In this document: piece after piece, positions 35,662-43,438 of the stretch
How the letters are laid out: the number at the start of each line of letters is the position of its first letter
Position numbering within the stretch: the first letter of the stretch is position 1
Assembly: GCF_947488025.1 (NCBI RefSeq)
Contig: NZ_CANKYS010000005.1
Location: forward strand, 124,001-188,000
Source of the DNA: an uncultured Nocardioides sp.
GTDB taxonomy: Bacteria > Actinomycetota > Actinomycetes > Propionibacteriales > Nocardioidaceae
Reading direction: 5' to 3'
Length of the DNA stretch: 64,000 nucleotides
Program-made: the position numbers and the translations under genes
The notes under the pieces: model-generated
Told to the model about the DNA's origin: nothing
Seen by the model: only the letters and a program-made list of their open reading frames with translations
Databases searched by the model: none

Positions 35662-35708
35662 GGGGGGCTCCTCGGTGGGGTGCGGGGGTCGAGCGTCGGC
35701 CGAGGGCG

Positions 35709-35948
35709 TCAGGCGGCCTTGGCGAGCTTCTTCTTGGTGACCTTCTTGCCGTCGAGCCGCACCAGCTTGCGCTTGTGGACGGTGTAGCCGGCCGGAAGGG
35801 TGCCTTCCTTGAGCATGCGGAGGGGGCAGCGCTGGCAGCGCTTCTTGGCCACGCAGCACTCCGTCTTGGGGAGCTTGCGCACCGTCAGACGGACCGAGGT
35901 CGTGTCCTTGGCCCGCGCCTTCTTGTCCTTCTTGTCGTGCTTGCCCAC
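35709..35948 (-). CDS. Small Lys/Arg-rich protein with a Cys cluster, unknown function
   Basis: A 79-residue, strongly basic protein (GKHDKKDKKARAKD at the start, KKVTKKKLAKAA at the end) with a central cluster of four Cys, CCVAKKRCQRC, that could bind zinc or an iron-sulfur centre. I do not recognise a characterised family. Codon use is like its neighbours and it sits between a promoter-like region and the ferritin gene, so it is probably real. The GTG is six bases after TACCCT and the promoter overlaps a DtxR/IdeR-like box. A role with iron or nucleic acid is an inference. Confidence 0.72.
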   Translation of the reverse strand: MGKHDKKDKKARAKDTTSVRLTVRKLPKTECCVAKKRCQRCPLRMLKEGTLPAGYTVHKRKLVRLDGKKVTKKKLAKAA

Positions 35949-35954
35949 GCCGGG

Positions 35955-35985
35955 AGGGTATCAGAGAGTTAGGCGAGCCTTACCT
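35955..35985 (-). promoter_or_regulatory. Iron box (DtxR/IdeR-like) over the promoter of the small protein-ferritin unit
   Basis: TTAGGCGAGCCTTACCT (35969-35985) closely follows the actinobacterial iron-box pattern TTAGGTTAGGCTAACCT, differing at four positions. It overlaps the meaA stop and lies just upstream of TACCCT (35960-35955, minus), which is six bases before the GTG at 35948. The box covers the -35 region, which suggests repression, whereas mycobacterial IdeR is known to activate ferritin genes from upstream boxes. Confidence 0.65.
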
Positions 35986-38010
35986 GTCCTCGTCCAAGCC
36001 GTGGGCAGCACGGATCACGTCCACGAAGCCCCCCATGATCTCGGTCAGTCCGAAGTCCTTGGGCGTGTAGACCGCGGCCACCCCGCGCTCGATGAGCGCC
36101 CGGGCGTCGGAGCTCGGGATGATCCCGCCGACGATGACCGGGACGTCGCCGAGGCCTGCGGCCCTGAGCCCGTCGAGCACGTCGGGGACCAGCTCCATGT
36201 GCGAGCCGGAGAGGATCGAGAGGCCGACGAGGTGGACGTCCTCGGCCACGGCCGCGGCGACGATCTGCTCGGGCGTGAGCCGGATGCCCTGGTAGATCAC
36301 CTCGAAGCCGGCGTCGCGCGCGCGTACGGCGACCTGCTCGGCCCCGTTGGAGTGGCCGTCGAGTCCTGGCTTGCCGACCAGCACCCGCAGCCGACCGCCC
36401 AGCTCCTCGCCGGTCGCCCTCACCCGCTCGCGCACGGCGGACAGCTCGGCGCCGGCGTCTGCGACACCGACGGCGCCGCTGACGCCCGTGGGCGCCCGGA
36501 ACTCGCCGAAGACCTCGCGCAGCGTGCCGGCCCACTCCCCCGTCGTCGCGCCGGCCCGGGCCGCGACCAGCGTGGGCTTCATCAGGTTGGCGTCGGTCCG
36601 CGCGGCCTCGGCCAGCGCCGCCAGCGCCTCGGCGACCGCGGTCTCGTCGCGCTGCGCCTTCCAGGCCGCGACGGAGTCGAGGGCGGACTTCTCCGCCTCG
36701 GGGTCGGCGGCCATGATGGCGCCGTCGAGGTCGGCGGTCAGCGGGGACGGCTCGGTGGTCTCGAACCGGTTGACCCCGACGATGACCTCCTCGCCGGACT
36801 CGATGCGGGCGCGCCGGGCGGCGTGGGCGGACACCAGGTTCTGCTTCATGTAGCCCGACTCCACGGCGGCGATCGCCCCGCCCATCCCCTGGACCCGGTC
36901 GATCTCGGCCCGGGCGCCCTCGACGAGCTCGGCGACCTTGGCCTCGATGACGTGGCTGCCGGCGAAGATGTCGTCGTACTCGAGCAGGTCGGACTCGAAG
37001 GCTAGCACCTGCTGGAAGCGCAGCGACCACTGCTGGTCCCACGGCCTCGGCAGGCCGAGCGCCTCGTTCCACGCGGGCAGCTGGACGGCCCGGGCGCGGG
37101 CGTCCTTGGACAGCGTCACGCCGAGCATCTCGAGCACGATGCGCTGGACGTTGTTCTCCGGCTGCGCCTCGGTGAGACCGAGCGAGTTGACCTGCACGCC
37201 GTAGCGGAAGCGGCGCATCTTCGGGTCCTGAACCCCGTAGCGCTCCCGGGTGATCTCGTCCCACAGCTGCACGAAGGCCCGCATCTTGCAGGTCTCCTCG
37301 ACGAACCGGACGCCGGCGTTGACGAAGAAGGAGATGCGACCGACGACCTTCTCGAAGTCGTCCTCGGAGACCTGGCCCGAGCTCCGCACCTGGTCGAGGA
37401 CCGCGATCGCGGTGCACAGCGCGTAGGCGACCTCCTGCACGGGCGTCGCGCCGGCCTCCTGCAGGTGGTAGCTGCAGATGTTGATCGGGTTCCACTTCGG
37501 GATCTCGTGGACCGTGTAGGCGATCATGTCGGCGATCAGGCGCAGCGATGGCTCCGGCCCGAAGACGTAGGTGCCCCGGGACAGGTACTCCTTGATGATG
37601 TCGTTCTGCGTCGTGCCGGCGAGCAGGTGGGCGACCTCGTCGGGCGAGAGGTCGGGGTTCTGCTCCTCGGCGACCACCTGGTACATCGCGAGCAGCCACA
37701 TGGCCGTCGCGTTGATCGTCATCGACGTGTTCATCTCGGTGAGCGGGATGTCGCGGAACAGCTTGCGCATCTCGCCCAGGTGCGGGACCGGTACGCCGAC
37801 CTTGCCGACCTCGCCGCGGCTGAGCGGGCTGTCGGGGTCGTAGCCGGTCTGCGTCGGGAGGTCGAAGGCCACGCTCAGGCCGGTCTGCCCCTTGGCCAGG
37901 TTGGTGCGGTAGAGCGCGTTGGACGCCTCGGCCGTGGAGTGGCCGGCGTAGGTGCGCATCACCCAGGGCCGATCCTTGACAGGGCGGTCCGTCTCACCAG
38001 TCTCGGTCAT
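35980..38010 (-). CDS. meaA: Ethylmalonyl-CoA mutase (MeaA-type)
   Basis: A 676-residue adenosylcobalamin-dependent mutase that converts (2R)-ethylmalonyl-CoA to methylsuccinyl-CoA. The N-terminal barrel has the family segments RTYAGHSTAEASNALYRTN, DLPTQTGYDPDSP and EMNTSMTINATAMWLL; the C-terminal B12 domain has the cobalt-ligand motif DGHSNGAEQ (~556) with GLSILSGSH. Unlike methylmalonyl-CoA mutase it is a single full-length chain in this architecture. TACCCT is seven bases before the ATG. Ccr, Mce, MeaB and the adenosyltransferase in the window complete its support system. Confidence 0.95.
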   Translation of the reverse strand: MTETGETDRPVKDRPWVMRTYAGHSTAEASNALYRTNLAKGQTGLSVAFDLPTQTGYDPDSPLSRGEVGKVGVPVPHLGEMRKLFRDIPLTEMNTSMTINATAMWLLAMYQVVAEEQNPDLSPDEVAHLLAGTTQNDIIKEYLSRGTYVFGPEPSLRLIADMIAYTVHEIPKWNPINICSYHLQEAGATPVQEVAYALCTAIAVLDQVRSSGQVSEDDFEKVVGRISFFVNAGVRFVEETCKMRAFVQLWDEITRERYGVQDPKMRRFRYGVQVNSLGLTEAQPENNVQRIVLEMLGVTLSKDARARAVQLPAWNEALGLPRPWDQQWSLRFQQVLAFESDLLEYDDIFAGSHVIEAKVAELVEGARAEIDRVQGMGGAIAAVESGYMKQNLVSAHAARRARIESGEEVIVGVNRFETTEPSPLTADLDGAIMAADPEAEKSALDSVAAWKAQRDETAVAEALAALAEAARTDANLMKPTLVAARAGATTGEWAGTLREVFGEFRAPTGVSGAVGVADAGAELSAVRERVRATGEELGGRLRVLVGKPGLDGHSNGAEQVAVRARDAGFEVIYQGIRLTPEQIVAAAVAEDVHLVGLSILSGSHMELVPDVLDGLRAAGLGDVPVIVGGIIPSSDARALIERGVAAVYTPKDFGLTEIMGGFVDVIRAAHGLDEDR

Positions 38011-38079
38011 GGTCGACAGGGTAGGGCGGCGGTTACCCGGCAGTCACCGGGCAGGACGTGTGACGGATGCCTCAGCGCC

Positions 38080-38096
38080 CCGCGCTGTCTGCGCGG
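38080..38096 (-). terminator. Hairpin after the STAS gene
   Basis: CCGCGC-N5-GCGCGG is a six-bp stem just beyond the STAS gene stop, on its downstream side. It lacks a T-run, so it is only a weak terminator call. Confidence 0.35.
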
Positions 38097-38098
38097 CC

Positions 38099-38470
38099 TC
38101 AGGCGGTCGCGGCGACCCGCTCGACCTCGATCGCGTGGGCGAGCCGCGCCAGGTGCACCATCCGGCGCACGGCCGGGCCGGGGTTGCGGACCGTGAGGTG
38201 GTGGCCGGCGAGCCACGCGTGGCGGGTGGCGACCGCGAGGAGGCGCAGGGCCGTGAGGTCGATCGTGGACACGCCGGTCATGTCGATGACGACGTCCTCG
38301 TCGAGGACGTCGATGCACTCGTAGATGGCGTTGCGGACCTCCCACGTGCTGCGCACGTCGAAGTCCCCCTGCAGGACGAGCACGTGTGCATCCACGACGA
38401 CGTCCGAGACGATGTCCATCCGGTGCTCCTCACCGGCGTCCCCCGACGCCTGGGTCGTGACCTCTGTCAC
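38099..38470 (-). CDS. STAS-domain protein (anti-sigma factor antagonist-like)
   Basis: A 123-residue STAS domain: VLVLQGDFDVRST, VVIDMTGVSTIDLTALRLLAVATR and HHLTVRNPGPAVRRM match SpoIIAA-like proteins, which bind anti-sigma kinases and are switched by phosphorylation. At the usual DSSGL/DSTGL phosphosite the sequence is DLTAL, so a Thr could take the phosphate. The start may be the GTG at 38470 or the internal ATG 51 bases later (MDIVSDVVV). No anti-sigma kinase or sigma factor gene is adjacent. Confidence 0.82.
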   Translation of the reverse strand: MTEVTTQASGDAGEEHRMDIVSDVVVDAHVLVLQGDFDVRSTWEVRNAIYECIDVLDEDVVIDMTGVSTIDLTALRLLAVATRHAWLAGHHLTVRNPGPAVRRMVHLARLAHAIEVERVAATA

Positions 38471-38539
38471 TCCTACTGACGTAGTTGTACCCCGTTCGGT
38501 TGCATCGATGCCTCACCTTTTCCGGCGCGTCCCGGCGGT

Positions 38540-38545
38540 TAGGCT
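38540..38545 (+). promoter_or_regulatory. Probable -10 (TAGGCT), leaderless start of the adenosyltransferase gene
   Basis: TAGGCT is followed by six bases and then the ATG at 38552, matching the pattern seen elsewhere in the window. Confidence 0.45.
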
Positions 38546-38551
38546 CCGCCC

Positions 38552-39124
38552 ATGGTCAACCTGACGCGCATCTACACCCGCACCGGCGACGCCGGACGCA
38601 CCCGCCTCGGCGACATGAGCGAGACCTCGAAGACCGACGCGCGCCTCGAGGCGTACGCCTGCGTCGACGAGGGCAACGCCCACATCGGCGTCGCGCTGGC
38701 CCACGGCGGCCTCGACGACGACGTCGTCGCGGTCCTCACCCGTGTGCAGAACGACCTCTTCGACGTGGGTGCCGACTTCTGCACCCCGGTCGTCGCGGAC
38801 CCGGAGTACCCCCCGCTGCGGATCGAGCAGGACTACGTCGACCGTCTCGAGGCGTGGTGCGACCACTACAACGAGGACCTGCCCGCGCTGCGGTCGTTCA
38901 TCCTCAACGGTGGCACCACCGCGGCGGCCCACCTGCACGTCGCGCGCACCGTCGTACGCCGTGCCGAGCGGGCCGGGTGGGCGGCCTGGGCCGAGCACGA
39001 GGACACCATGAACGTCCTCGCGATCACCTACCTCAACCGCCTCTCCGACCTGCTCTTCATCCTCGCCCGCCACGCCAACCGCGCGAACGGTGACGTGCTG
39101 TGGGTGCCCGGCGGCGAGCGCTGA
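38552..39124 (+). CDS. Cob(I)alamin adenosyltransferase, PduO type
   Basis: A 190-residue PduO-type ATP:cob(I)alamin adenosyltransferase. TRIYTRTGDAGRTRLGDMS holds the ATP-binding N terminus, DEGNAHIGVAL follows, and FILNGGTTAAAHLHVARTVVRRAER is the conserved helix with the RTVVRRAE signature. It makes adenosylcobalamin for the B12 mutases; meaA lies just 0.5 kb upstream on the other strand and meaB 28 kb away. The 69-base gap to the SNF2 gene downstream has the same orientation, so co-transcription is possible. Confidence 0.95.
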   Translation: MVNLTRIYTRTGDAGRTRLGDMSETSKTDARLEAYACVDEGNAHIGVALAHGGLDDDVVAVLTRVQNDLFDVGADFCTPVVADPEYPPLRIEQDYVDRLEAWCDHYNEDLPALRSFILNGGTTAAAHLHVARTVVRRAERAGWAAWAEHEDTMNVLAITYLNRLSDLLFILARHANRANGDVLWVPGGER

Positions 39125-39193
39125 CCGCCATTGCCGGCGGCCTGTGGAGAGCCGCAGCCGGCTGTCGGCCCGCGGTGACACGATGAGCCCGCC

Positions 39194-42100
39194 ATGGACA
39201 TCCGCCGCGCGCTCACCGACGCCTACCTCGCCGGGTTCTTCGACCCCGGCACGCTGACGCGCGCCCGGCACTACCTCGACGCGGTCGAGGAGGTCGAGGT
39301 CGTCCACGAGACCGACAGCTCCTTGACCGCCACCGCGACGGTCCTGGGCACCGCCCCGGTCCCCTACCGGGTCCAGTTCCATGCCGAGGTCGACGACACG
39401 GCCGACTGGGTCTTCAGCGCCTGCTCGTGCCCCGTGGCGCGGATGTGCAAGCACGGCGCGGCCGTCGCGCTGACGCTGCGCTCCCCCGCGCCGGCGGTCA
39501 CCGGTTCGGCCTGGCGCCACCAGCTCGGCCGGCTCACGGGCGACCTCGAGGCCCGGGCGCGCTCGACGCTGACCGGCCAGCGCCTCGGGCTCGAGCTCAG
39601 CAGGCGCCCGGCGTCACGCTGGTCCCGGGGGACGGCCGGCGAGCTCTCGATGCGTCCGGTGCGGCCCGGGGCGCGACGGGGGTGGGCGCGCAGCGGGGCG
39701 GAGTGGAGCGACATCGCCGGGCCGGTGGCGACCTCGCGCTTCGTGCCCGCGCAGGTCGACGCCCTGCGTGCCCTCCACCGCGGCCTGGTCGCGCGCCACG
39801 CCTACGTCGTGGCGGGCGCGCCCTCCGCCCTGGAGGACTACGGCGACCGCCTGGTGCCGACGCTGCGCCATGCGGTCTCCCAGGGGGTGACCCTCGTCCC
39901 CGGCGCCGGGCTCGCGTCGGTCGGCGTCGCCCCGGAGCCGGCGGAGGTCGTCGCCGACCTCGTCGAGGTCGACGACGAGCTGCGCCTCGAGGTCGCGGTG
40001 CGACTGCAGGGTCGACGCTGGCGCGCGGGCGCGGTGGTCCCCCTCGGTCGCCCGGCCACCTCGGTGGCCCTGTTCGAGGACGACGACGTGGTCCTCGCCG
40101 AGCTGTCGGAGCCGTGCCACGACGCGCTGATGGACCTCGTCCTCGACCGCGGGGGCGTGGTCGTCCCGCGTGACGAGCGCGACGCCTTCCTGGAGGCGCT
40201 CGCGCCCCTGGCGCGCAGCCTGGTGGTCGAGTCGTCCGACGGCTCGGTGGAGGTGCCGGCGCCGCCGCGCCCCCGGCTCTCGCTGACGGTCACCTGGCAG
40301 TCGTCGTCCTCGGCCGCCCTGCGCTGGCAGTGGGTCTACGGTGACCGGCGCTGCGACGTCGACGCGACCGACCCGCTCGACGGCCTGCGAGACCCCGCGG
40401 TCGAGCGCTCGGTCCTCGCCACGTTGCCCGACTCGCTCGCCCCTTCCGGTGCGACGACCGGGACCGTGCCGGACTCGGTGTCCGGGGGCGACGCCCTCGC
40501 GTTCGCCCTGCACGAGCTCCCGCACCTGCGCACCCTCCCCGACCTCGACGTCGACGAGCGCACGCCTCCCGACTTCCGTGAGTCGACCGAGGACCCCGAG
40601 ATCGCCTTCGTGCTCGCTGACGCCCAGCCCGACCACACCGACTGGCTCGACCTGGAGGTACGGGTGAGCGTCGACGGCGAGCAGGTGCCGCTGCCCGACG
40701 TGCTGGCGGCGCTCACGCACGAGGAGGAGTTCCTGGTGCTGCCCAGCGGCCTCTACGTCACGCTCGACCGGCCCGAGTTCGCCCGGCTGCACGAGCTGGT
40801 GGCCCTGGCGGCCCAGCTGCGCGAGTCGGAGGCCGACCGCCTCAGCGTGGGCTCCCACGACGTGGCCGTGTGGGCCGAGCTGGCCGACCTCGGGGTCGTC
40901 GACGAGCGGGCTGCGGCGTGGGTCGAGCGGGCGACCGCCCTGCGCGCCGTCACCGACCTGCCGCGCCCCGACCCGCCGCCGGGCCTGACCACCGAGCTCC
41001 GCCCCTACCAGCGCGACGGCTTCTGGTGGCTGGCCTTCCTGCACGACCACGGACTCGGCGGCATCCTCGCCGACGACATGGGCCTCGGGAAGACGCTGCA
41101 GGTGCTCGCGCTCGTCGAGCACGTACGGTCCTCCGGGCTCGAGGCGCCCTTCCTCGTGGTCGCTCCGACGAGCGTGGTCACGGCGTGGCGCCAGCAGGCG
41201 GTCACCCACGCGCCGGGCCTGCGCGTGGGCGTCGTACGCCGTCGCACCGACGACGTGGCGCGGACCGCCGCGACCCACGACGTGGTGGTCACCACCTACG
41301 CCATGCTGCGCCTCGAGCACGAGCAGTTCGCCGCACGACGGTGGAGCGGACTGGTGCTCGACGAGGCGCAGCAGGTCAAGAACCACCTCGGCAAGACCTA
41401 CGCCGCCGTCCGCTCGATCGACTCCGACTTCCGCCTCGCCGTCACCGGCACCCCCTTCGAGAACCGGCTGATGGAGCTCTGGGCGCTGCTCTCGATCACC
41501 GCGCCCGGCCTCTACCCCACCTCGCGGCGCTTCCGCGACGTCGTGGTCGGACCGGTCGAGAAGGACGGCGACGAAGCGTCGCTCCGGCGCTTCCGCACCC
41601 GCATCCGTCCCTTCGTGCTCCGGCGCACCAAGGACCTCGTCGCCGCCGACCTGCCGCCCAAGCAGGAGCAGGTCCTCGAGGTCGAGCTCGAGCCGCGGCA
41701 CCGCCGGATCTACGACACCCACCTCGCCAAGGAGCGCCAGAAGATCCTGGGACTCGTGGACGACTTCGACCGCAACCGGATGGCGATCTTCGGTGCGCTC
41801 ACCCGCCTGCGGCAGCTCGCCCTCGACCCCGCGCTCGTCGACCCCGCCCACGACCGGGTCGGCTCGGCGAAGACCCAGCTGCTCGCCGAGCACCTCGTCG
41901 AGATCACCGCCGAGGGCCACCGCTCGCTGGTGTTCAGCACGTTCACCTCCTATCTGCGCCGGGTGCGCGACCGGCTCACCGAGGAGGGCGTCGCGACCGT
42001 CTACCTCGACGGCTCGACGCGCGACCGCGAGGAGGTCATCGAGGCCTTCCGTCGCGGCGAGGCGCCGGTGTTCCTGATCAGCCTCAAGGCGGGCGGCACC

Positions 42101-42370
42101 GGCCTGACCCTCACCGAGGCCGACTACGTCTTCCTGCTCGACCCGTGGTGGAACCCCGCCGCCGAGGCGCAGGCGGTGGACCGCGCGCACCGGATCGGGC
42201 AGGACAAGCACGTCCTCGTCTACCGCATGGTGGCCACCGACACCATCGAGGAGAAGGTGACGGCCCTCAAGGCCCGCAAGGCCGAGCTGTTCGCCAAGGT
42301 GGTCGACGGCGGCGGCGCGACGTCGACCGGCATCACCGCCGACGACATCCGCGGACTGTTCGAGGACTGA
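39194..42370 (+). CDS. SWIM-zinc finger SNF2-family helicase
   Basis: A 1058-residue SWI2/SNF2 translocase. A SWIM zinc finger (CSCPVARMCKHGAAVAL, ~residues 78-94: CxC...CxH) opens it. The helicase core has motif I DDMGLGKTLQVLAL, motif Ia VVAPTSVV, motif II LVLDEAQQVKN, motif III TGTPFENRLMEL, and in the second RecA lobe VFSTFTSYL, LISLKAGGTGLTLTEAD and VDRAHRIGQDKHVLVYR (VI). This is the bacterial HepA/RapA-like group whose role is not firmly known; DNA or transcription-complex remodelling is likely. No partner gene is evident. Confidence 0.94.
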   Translation: MDIRRALTDAYLAGFFDPGTLTRARHYLDAVEEVEVVHETDSSLTATATVLGTAPVPYRVQFHAEVDDTADWVFSACSCPVARMCKHGAAVALTLRSPAPAVTGSAWRHQLGRLTGDLEARARSTLTGQRLGLELSRRPASRWSRGTAGELSMRPVRPGARRGWARSGAEWSDIAGPVATSRFVPAQVDALRALHRGLVARHAYVVAGAPSALEDYGDRLVPTLRHAVSQGVTLVPGAGLASVGVAPEPAEVVADLVEVDDELRLEVAVRLQGRRWRAGAVVPLGRPATSVALFEDDDVVLAELSEPCHDALMDLVLDRGGVVVPRDERDAFLEALAPLARSLVVESSDGSVEVPAPPRPRLSLTVTWQSSSSAALRWQWVYGDRRCDVDATDPLDGLRDPAVERSVLATLPDSLAPSGATTGTVPDSVSGGDALAFALHELPHLRTLPDLDVDERTPPDFRESTEDPEIAFVLADAQPDHTDWLDLEVRVSVDGEQVPLPDVLAALTHEEEFLVLPSGLYVTLDRPEFARLHELVALAAQLRESEADRLSVGSHDVAVWAELADLGVVDERAAAWVERATALRAVTDLPRPDPPPGLTTELRPYQRDGFWWLAFLHDHGLGGILADDMGLGKTLQVLALVEHVRSSGLEAPFLVVAPTSVVTAWRQQAVTHAPGLRVGVVRRRTDDVARTAATHDVVVTTYAMLRLEHEQFAARRWSGLVLDEAQQVKNHLGKTYAAVRSIDSDFRLAVTGTPFENRLMELWALLSITAPGLYPTSRRFRDVVVGPVEKDGDEASLRRFRTRIRPFVLRRTKDLVAADLPPKQEQVLEVELEPRHRRIYDTHLAKERQKILGLVDDFDRNRMAIFGALTRLRQLALDPALVDPAHDRVGSAKTQLLAEHLVEITAEGHRSLVFSTFTSYLRRVRDRLTEEGVATVYLDGSTRDREEVIEAFRRGEAPVFLISLKAGGTGLTLTEADYVFLLDPWWNPAAEAQAVDRAHRIGQDKHVLVYRMVATDTIEEKVTALKARKAELFAKVVDGGGATSTGITADDIRGLFED

Positions 42371-42463
42371 ACCCGCGCGCCTTTCGCTCGCATGCGCCTG
42401 CGCGGACGACCGCCTCGAGGCGACAATGCTCCGGACCGTCGCCCACACGCTCCGAGGAGAGAC

Positions 42464-43438
42464 GTGCCCCTGCAGAGCTCCATCCCCGCACCGCCGCCGG
42501 CGCTGGCCACGATGACGAGCTTCGAGGACGCCTCCCGCCTGGTCCTCGACCACCTGCAGGCCCACGTGCCGATGGGATTCTGGACCGTGTCGCGGGTGAT
42601 CGACGGTCGACAGGTCTACCTCGACGTAACCCCCGACAACGCGTTCGGGCTCGACGTGGGCGACGGGCCTGCCTGGGAGGACTCCCTGTGCCACGCGATG
42701 TGGGTCACCGGGGCTCCCAGCGTCGCTCCCGACATCACCCGCGTCCCGGCCTACTCCGGCAACAGCGCGGCGCGGGCCCTCGACGTCACCAGCTACGTCG
42801 GGATCCCCGTCTACAACAGCGACCAGACGCTCTTCGGCACGATCTGCGGCATCGACCCGGAGGCCCGACCCGAGTCCTTCACCGAGCTCACCCCGCTGCT
42901 GGAACTGCTCGGCCAGCTGCTGAGCGTGGTGCGCAACCTTGACGGCCGCACCGTCTCGCTGGCCCGGCGCCTGGAGCAGACCCTGCTGGAGTCGGAGACC
43001 GACCCGCTGACCGGGCTGCGCAACCGGCGCTCCTGGCACCGCGCGCTGTCGACCGAGGAGGCCCGCCACCACCGGCTCGGTGACCACGCGAGCATCGTGA
43101 TGATCGACCTCGACGGCCTCAAGCAGGTCAACGACGGCCAGGGCCACGCAGCCGGCGACGCCATGCTGCGCCGGGCGGCCGGCGTGGTGCGCGGGTCGTC
43201 GCGACAGACCGATGTGGTGGCCAGGCTGGGTGGCGACGAGTTCGCCGTCCTGTGCCCACAGACCACCGCCTCCCAGGTCGCCGTCTACGCCGACCGGATC
43301 CGCACCGAGCTGGCTGCTGCCGGCCTCTCGGCGGGGGTCGGCGTCGCCACGCTCGACCGGACGGGCACGATCGCCGAGACCGAGGCCGCTGCCGACGCTG
43401 CGATGTACGTCGACAAGCGGCGACGCCGCGCCTGCTAG
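42464..43438 (+). CDS. GAF-GGDEF diguanylate cyclase
   Basis: A 324-residue signalling protein. A GAF-like sensory domain (~15-160, with FWTVSRVIDGRQVYLDV, WEDSLCHAMW and YVGIPVYNSDQTLFGTICGID) precedes a short coiled linker and a GGDEF domain (~175-320). The active motif RLGGDEFAV is intact and an I-site RQTD stands five residues before it, so it should make c-di-GMP and be product-inhibited. The GTG at 42464 has GAGGAG about four bases upstream; upstream in-frame starts are poor. It is tail-to-tail with the MFS gene by four bases. Confidence 0.9.
   Translation: MPLQSSIPAPPPALATMTSFEDASRLVLDHLQAHVPMGFWTVSRVIDGRQVYLDVTPDNAFGLDVGDGPAWEDSLCHAMWVTGAPSVAPDITRVPAYSGNSAARALDVTSYVGIPVYNSDQTLFGTICGIDPEARPESFTELTPLLELLGQLLSVVRNLDGRTVSLARRLEQTLLESETDPLTGLRNRRSWHRALSTEEARHHRLGDHASIVMIDLDGLKQVNDGQGHAAGDAMLRRAAGVVRGSSRQTDVVARLGGDEFAVLCPQTTASQVAVYADRIRTELAAAGLSAGVGVATLDRTGTIAETEAAADAAMYVDKRRRRAC

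Noticed and set aside
39614..43147. 1177-codon open frame antisense to the SNF2 helicase and GGDEF genes
   Set aside because: It runs across two unrelated real genes, has His/Arg/Gly-rich composition and no domain.
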